Position numbers and translations under genes: made by a program. Of a stretch of 64,000 nucleotides of DNA, positions 61,662-64,000 are shown piece after piece. Within the stretch, counting starts at the first letter, position 1, and every line of letters begins with the position of its first letter. Source of the DNA: Pseudomonadota bacterium (GTDB taxonomy: Bacteria > Pseudomonadota > Alphaproteobacteria > Rhizobiales > Xanthobacteraceae); NCBI GenBank assembly GCA_023451825.1, contig JAEXYA010000051.1:1-64000 (forward strand). Direction: 5' to 3'. The notes under the pieces were generated by a model. That model did not search any database. It was not told where the DNA came from and was given only the letters and a program-made list of their open reading frames with translations.

Positions 61662-61741
61662 GTAGGATGGGTAGAGCGCAGCGAAACCCATCACGGCCGG
61701 CGCATGTGGTGATGGGTTTCGCTTCGCTCTACCCATCCTAC
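61662..61741. repeat. Palindromic repeat family B, copy 2
   Basis: GTAGGATGGGTAGAGCGCAG and GCTCTACCCATCCTAC face each other, with inner GCGAAACCCATCAC / GTGATGGGTTTCGC arms. The stop codon of the minus-strand MarR-GNAT gene (61738-61740) lies inside its right end, so that gene's last codon is supplied by the repeat. Confidence 0.88.
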
Positions 61742-62658
61742 AAATCGAGCTCCCACGTCTCGCCCACAAGATCCTGCCCGAAGCTTCGGTGCGGCTCGCT
61801 GGCGACCAACTCGAACCCTGCGCGCTCGTAAATTTTCCGTGCAGCCAGCAGATTGCTCTGCGTCCAGAGCGAGATTTTCCGGTAGCCGCATTGTCGTGCA
61901 AAGGTGATGGCTGCGTCGACCAGGCGATGGCCAAGGCGTTGTCCGCGCGCGGCTGGGTCGATCACCAGCAAGCGTATCTTTGCGATCTCGTCGCTGGCTT
62001 TCACCAGAAAGACCGAACCGACCTGCCGGCCATCCATCTCCGCGATCCAGCAGCGCTCGCGTGAGGGATCGAGGCCGTTCAGATATTTGGCGACGATATC
62101 GGCCACCAGCGCTTCAAAAGATGCGTCGTAGCCGTATTCGGCGGCATAGAGTGCGCCATGGGCCTGCACGACCCAGCCCATATCGCCGGGCCGCGGATCG
62201 CGCAGCGTCGCGGCGGGCGCCGCATCATCGTCCGCACCGAGCAATGCTTCGATGGTCGCCATGGCCTGCACGACGCGCGGTGCATGGGCGCCGAGCCCGG
62301 TCAGCATCACCTCCACTTGATCGTGCGAGCCACGATTGAGGCGCCCGAAAGCAAGGCGGCCCTTGGCGGTGAGGCTCAGCAGCTGCTGGCGGCGATCCAA
62401 GGCCGATGGCTTTCGCGAGATCAGGCCTTTCTCGGCAAATCCTTTCAACAAGCGGCTGAGATAACCGGCGTCGAGGCCAAGTGTGTCGCCGATTTCGCGC
62501 GCGGACAATGCGTCCGTGTGTGCGAGTTCGTAGAGCACCCGCGCTTCGGTGAGCGAGTAGGGGCTTTCCAACAGTTGCTGATCCAGCACGCCCAGATGCC
62601 GCGTGTAAAAGCGGTTGAACGACCGAACGGCAGACACATGATTGGCAGGAATACTCAT
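61738..62658 (-). CDS. MarR-family regulator fused to a GNAT acetyltransferase
   Basis: This 306-residue protein joins a MarR winged helix (residues 1-145: VLYELAHTDALSAREIGDTL, LDAGYLSRLLKGFAEKGLIS, KPSALDRRQQLLSLTAKGRL) to a GNAT domain (about residues 150-306: IAKIRLLVIDPAARGQRLGH, then ITFARQCGYRKISLWTQSNL). I chose ATG at 62658; TTG at 62673 is an alternative. Such fusions are common in rhizobia and may acetylate a partner or sense acetyl-CoA. The stop lies in a repeat. Confidence 0.92.
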   Translation of the reverse strand: MSIPANHVSAVRSFNRFYTRHLGVLDQQLLESPYSLTEARVLYELAHTDALSAREIGDTLGLDAGYLSRLLKGFAEKGLISRKPSALDRRQQLLSLTAKGRLAFGRLNRGSHDQVEVMLTGLGAHAPRVVQAMATIEALLGADDDAAPAATLRDPRPGDMGWVVQAHGALYAAEYGYDASFEALVADIVAKYLNGLDPSRERCWIAEMDGRQVGSVFLVKASDEIAKIRLLVIDPAARGQRLGHRLVDAAITFARQCGYRKISLWTQSNLLAARKIYERAGFELVASEPHRSFGQDLVGETWELDL

Positions 62659-62716
62659 CGTTGCCACTGTCAATCAATTAATTGACTTTGGCAAGTATCG
62701 AGTGTCCGGCAGCGGC

Positions 62717-63283
62717 CTACGCCACCATCATGACACGGCTACGCAGCATGGTGCGCGAACGTCCGAGCTGGCGGATCAGCCGGGCTTCGGCGCTTTTCGC
62801 ATCGGCATAGCCGCCAAGCCGCTCATAGTGGTCGCGCGCGATCAGCAGGCCCTGATCGGCCTTCGGTCCCGACACCTTGCGCAGCAGATGCTTCACGCCA
62901 TCGCGAAACCCGGTCTCATCATAGGGTGAGCGCGCATAGCGGAAGATGCCGGCGCGGGGGCGGTCGCTGGCGCCGATGCGCTGGATGAATTGCTGGGTCT
63001 CCTCGATCCAGCCGCTGTCCAGCACGGCGCCAGCATGGAGAAACATCAGCCAGGATGACCGGGCAGCTTTGGCACCAGCCGCCATCGCCGCTGCGCGCGA
63101 GCCGGTGGAGGTGAGATAGCCGCAGCCGGCCACGTCGGCGACGCGTTCGATCACATCGGTCCCGGCGCGATCGACCAGCAGCACTTCGCGGATCACACCG
63201 GCAGCCGCCCCCGGCACCAGCGCCGCCAGAGTGGCGACCGCGGGCTGTTCGACGCCGTCGGTGGGGATGATCACGCTGAGCAT
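62717..63283 (-). CDS. Family 2 glycosyltransferase-like protein (short)
   Basis: This 188-residue protein has a GT-A-like start, MLSVIIPTDGVEQPAVATLA, then REVLLVDRAGTDVIERVADV and a SRAAAMAAGAKAARSSWLMF stretch resembling the nucleotide-sugar site. The usual D-x-D acidic pair is replaced by LHAGAVLDSGW, so catalytic activity is doubtful. It is shorter than typical family members (about 220-300 residues). No polysaccharide genes are near. Confidence 0.75.
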   Translation of the reverse strand: MLSVIIPTDGVEQPAVATLAALVPGAAAGVIREVLLVDRAGTDVIERVADVAGCGYLTSTGSRAAAMAAGAKAARSSWLMFLHAGAVLDSGWIEETQQFIQRIGASDRPRAGIFRYARSPYDETGFRDGVKHLLRKVSGPKADQGLLIARDHYERLGGYADAKSAEARLIRQLGRSRTMLRSRVMMVA

Positions 63284-63446
63284 GGAAGTGGATAATACCT
63301 CAAAGCTGGTGCAACTGCGTTAGCATGTCGTCATACTGCGCACAGCTGCCAATGCTATTCATGGCTAAGACGCCATCCATGTGGGAAAGCCCACAAGACT
63401 GCGTCTTTGTTCTTGATATGTTCTTTGAAGCTGATAGCGTGGCTTC

Positions 63447-64000
63447 ATGAATCAGAACGCCGCAGCCTTTCAGATGCCGACTGCTCCCGCGCCGTCCGAA
63501 ATCGCGGGAATGCCATCGCCGTTATCGTCGCCCTTTCCCGCGATCGAGGTTGCGATCGACCGCCAGCGGCGGCGCGGGCGCGGCGCTCAATCCAATGACA
63601 GCGGCCGGTATGAGAAAGAGGCGCGGGTCGCCTTCGACGATGGCTGGCAGAGCCTCGACGATCTGCCGCCGTTCAAGACGACCGTGGCGACGGACACGGC
63701 GCGAAAAGTCATCACGCGCAACGAGTCGCCGGATATCGGCTTCGACCGGTCGATCAATCCCTATCGTGGCTGCGAGCATGGCTGCGTCTACTGCTTCGCA
63801 CGTCCGACCCATGCCTATCTTGGCCTGTCGCCGGGACTGGATTTCGAATCAAAGCTGTTCGTGAAGCCGGATGCGCCGGCGCTGCTGGAGAAGGAGCTTT
63901 CGGCGGCGGAATACGAGCCGAAAATGATAGCGATCGGCACCAACACCGATCCGTATCAGCCGATCGAGCGCGAACGTCAGGTGATGCGCGGGATTCTCGA
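63447..64000 (+). CDS. PA0069-family radical SAM protein, partial (3' end outside the window)
   Basis: The visible 184 residues start MNQNAAAFQMPTAPAPSEIA and contain the radical SAM cluster motif C109-x3-C113-x2-C116 in YRGCEHGCVYCFARPTHAYL. That motif binds a 4Fe-4S cluster and cleaves S-adenosylmethionine. SINPYRGCEHGC is characteristic of the PA0069 (SplB-related) group. The reading frame is open to the last base, so the gene continues beyond 64000. The substrate is unknown. Confidence 0.9.
   Translation, partial: MNQNAAAFQMPTAPAPSEIAGMPSPLSSPFPAIEVAIDRQRRRGRGAQSNDSGRYEKEARVAFDDGWQSLDDLPPFKTTVATDTARKVITRNESPDIGFDRSINPYRGCEHGCVYCFARPTHAYLGLSPGLDFESKLFVKPDAPALLEKELSAAEYEPKMIAIGTNTDPYQPIERERQVMRGIL

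Noticed and set aside
62717..63283. Intact family 2 glycosyltransferase
   Set aside because: The protein is short and lacks a clear D-x-D acidic pair, so I call it glycosyltransferase-like only.

Overview
This 64 kb window is chromosomal DNA of high GC content from an alphaproteobacterium. The genes point to the Bradyrhizobium / Rhodopseudomonas / Afipia / Tardiphaga group (Nitrobacteraceae). The main clues are a pimFABCD-like dicarboxylate beta-oxidation operon, a fused cytochrome b/c1 gene (fbcH type), a fused trpE(G) gene with its own leader peptide, the cell-cycle methylase gene ccrM with GANTC sites in front of it, and four copies of a long CGTCATTGCGAGGAGC-type palindromic repeat. The genus is an inference from gene content. 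No rRNA, tRNA, insertion sequence, prophage or CRISPR array was recognised.

Positions 1-15000 form one catabolic unit. On the minus strand an IclR-type regulator leads into livGFHM-like ABC transporter genes and two closely related substrate-binding proteins. On the plus strand, diverging from the regulator, lie pimF, pimA, pimB, pimC and pimD. A perfect TTTCGC-ACT-GCGAAA palindrome sits in the divergent promoter region and is the best candidate operator. Together they suggest uptake and beta-oxidation of dicarboxylates or fatty acids. From 15.1 to 24.8 kb come trmL, a chemotaxis receptor, an iron-uptake pair (PepSY membrane protein and TonB receptor) and the cytochrome bc1 genes. From 24.9 to 30.1 kb is a three-gene operon with ATGA overlaps (BASS transporter, SDR epimerase, flavin monooxygenase), then a dienelactone hydrolase, a GNAT acetyltransferase and an AbrB/PIN toxin-antitoxin pair. 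From 30.1 to 36.7 kb are trpL with an attenuator, trpE(G), apt, two related P-loop ATPases of unknown function, and an M48 protease with LemA. An autotransporter adhesin, a COG4315 secreted protein, an Rsm22-type methyltransferase and smc follow up to 46.0 kb.

Between smc and a dsbA - dciA-like - mutY block lies a 4.4 kb accessory patch (46.0-50.4 kb), parts of it visibly AT-richer than its surroundings. It holds a helix-turn-helix protein, a 32-residue Cys/Trp-rich microprotein with a near-perfect Shine-Dalgarno sequence, a YodC-like protein, HicBA, a ParD-like antitoxin translationally coupled to a complete methionine aminopeptidase, a GFA-domain protein with a 37-residue membrane microprotein in front of it, and a small hypothetical protein. 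After mutY come a diguanylate cyclase, a flavin monooxygenase, an Aer-like receptor split into a PAS gene and an MCP gene, ccrM, a zinc metallopeptidase, moaB, a MarR-GNAT fusion, a short glycosyltransferase-like protein and the start of a radical SAM gene that runs off the window.

The best candidates for something little described are the ParD-like / methionine aminopeptidase pair, the pair of P-loop ATPases in the same register (one with a degenerate Walker A), and the 32-residue microprotein transcript unit. The trp attenuator, the pim palindrome and the GANTC cluster before ccrM are well-supported regulatory sites.
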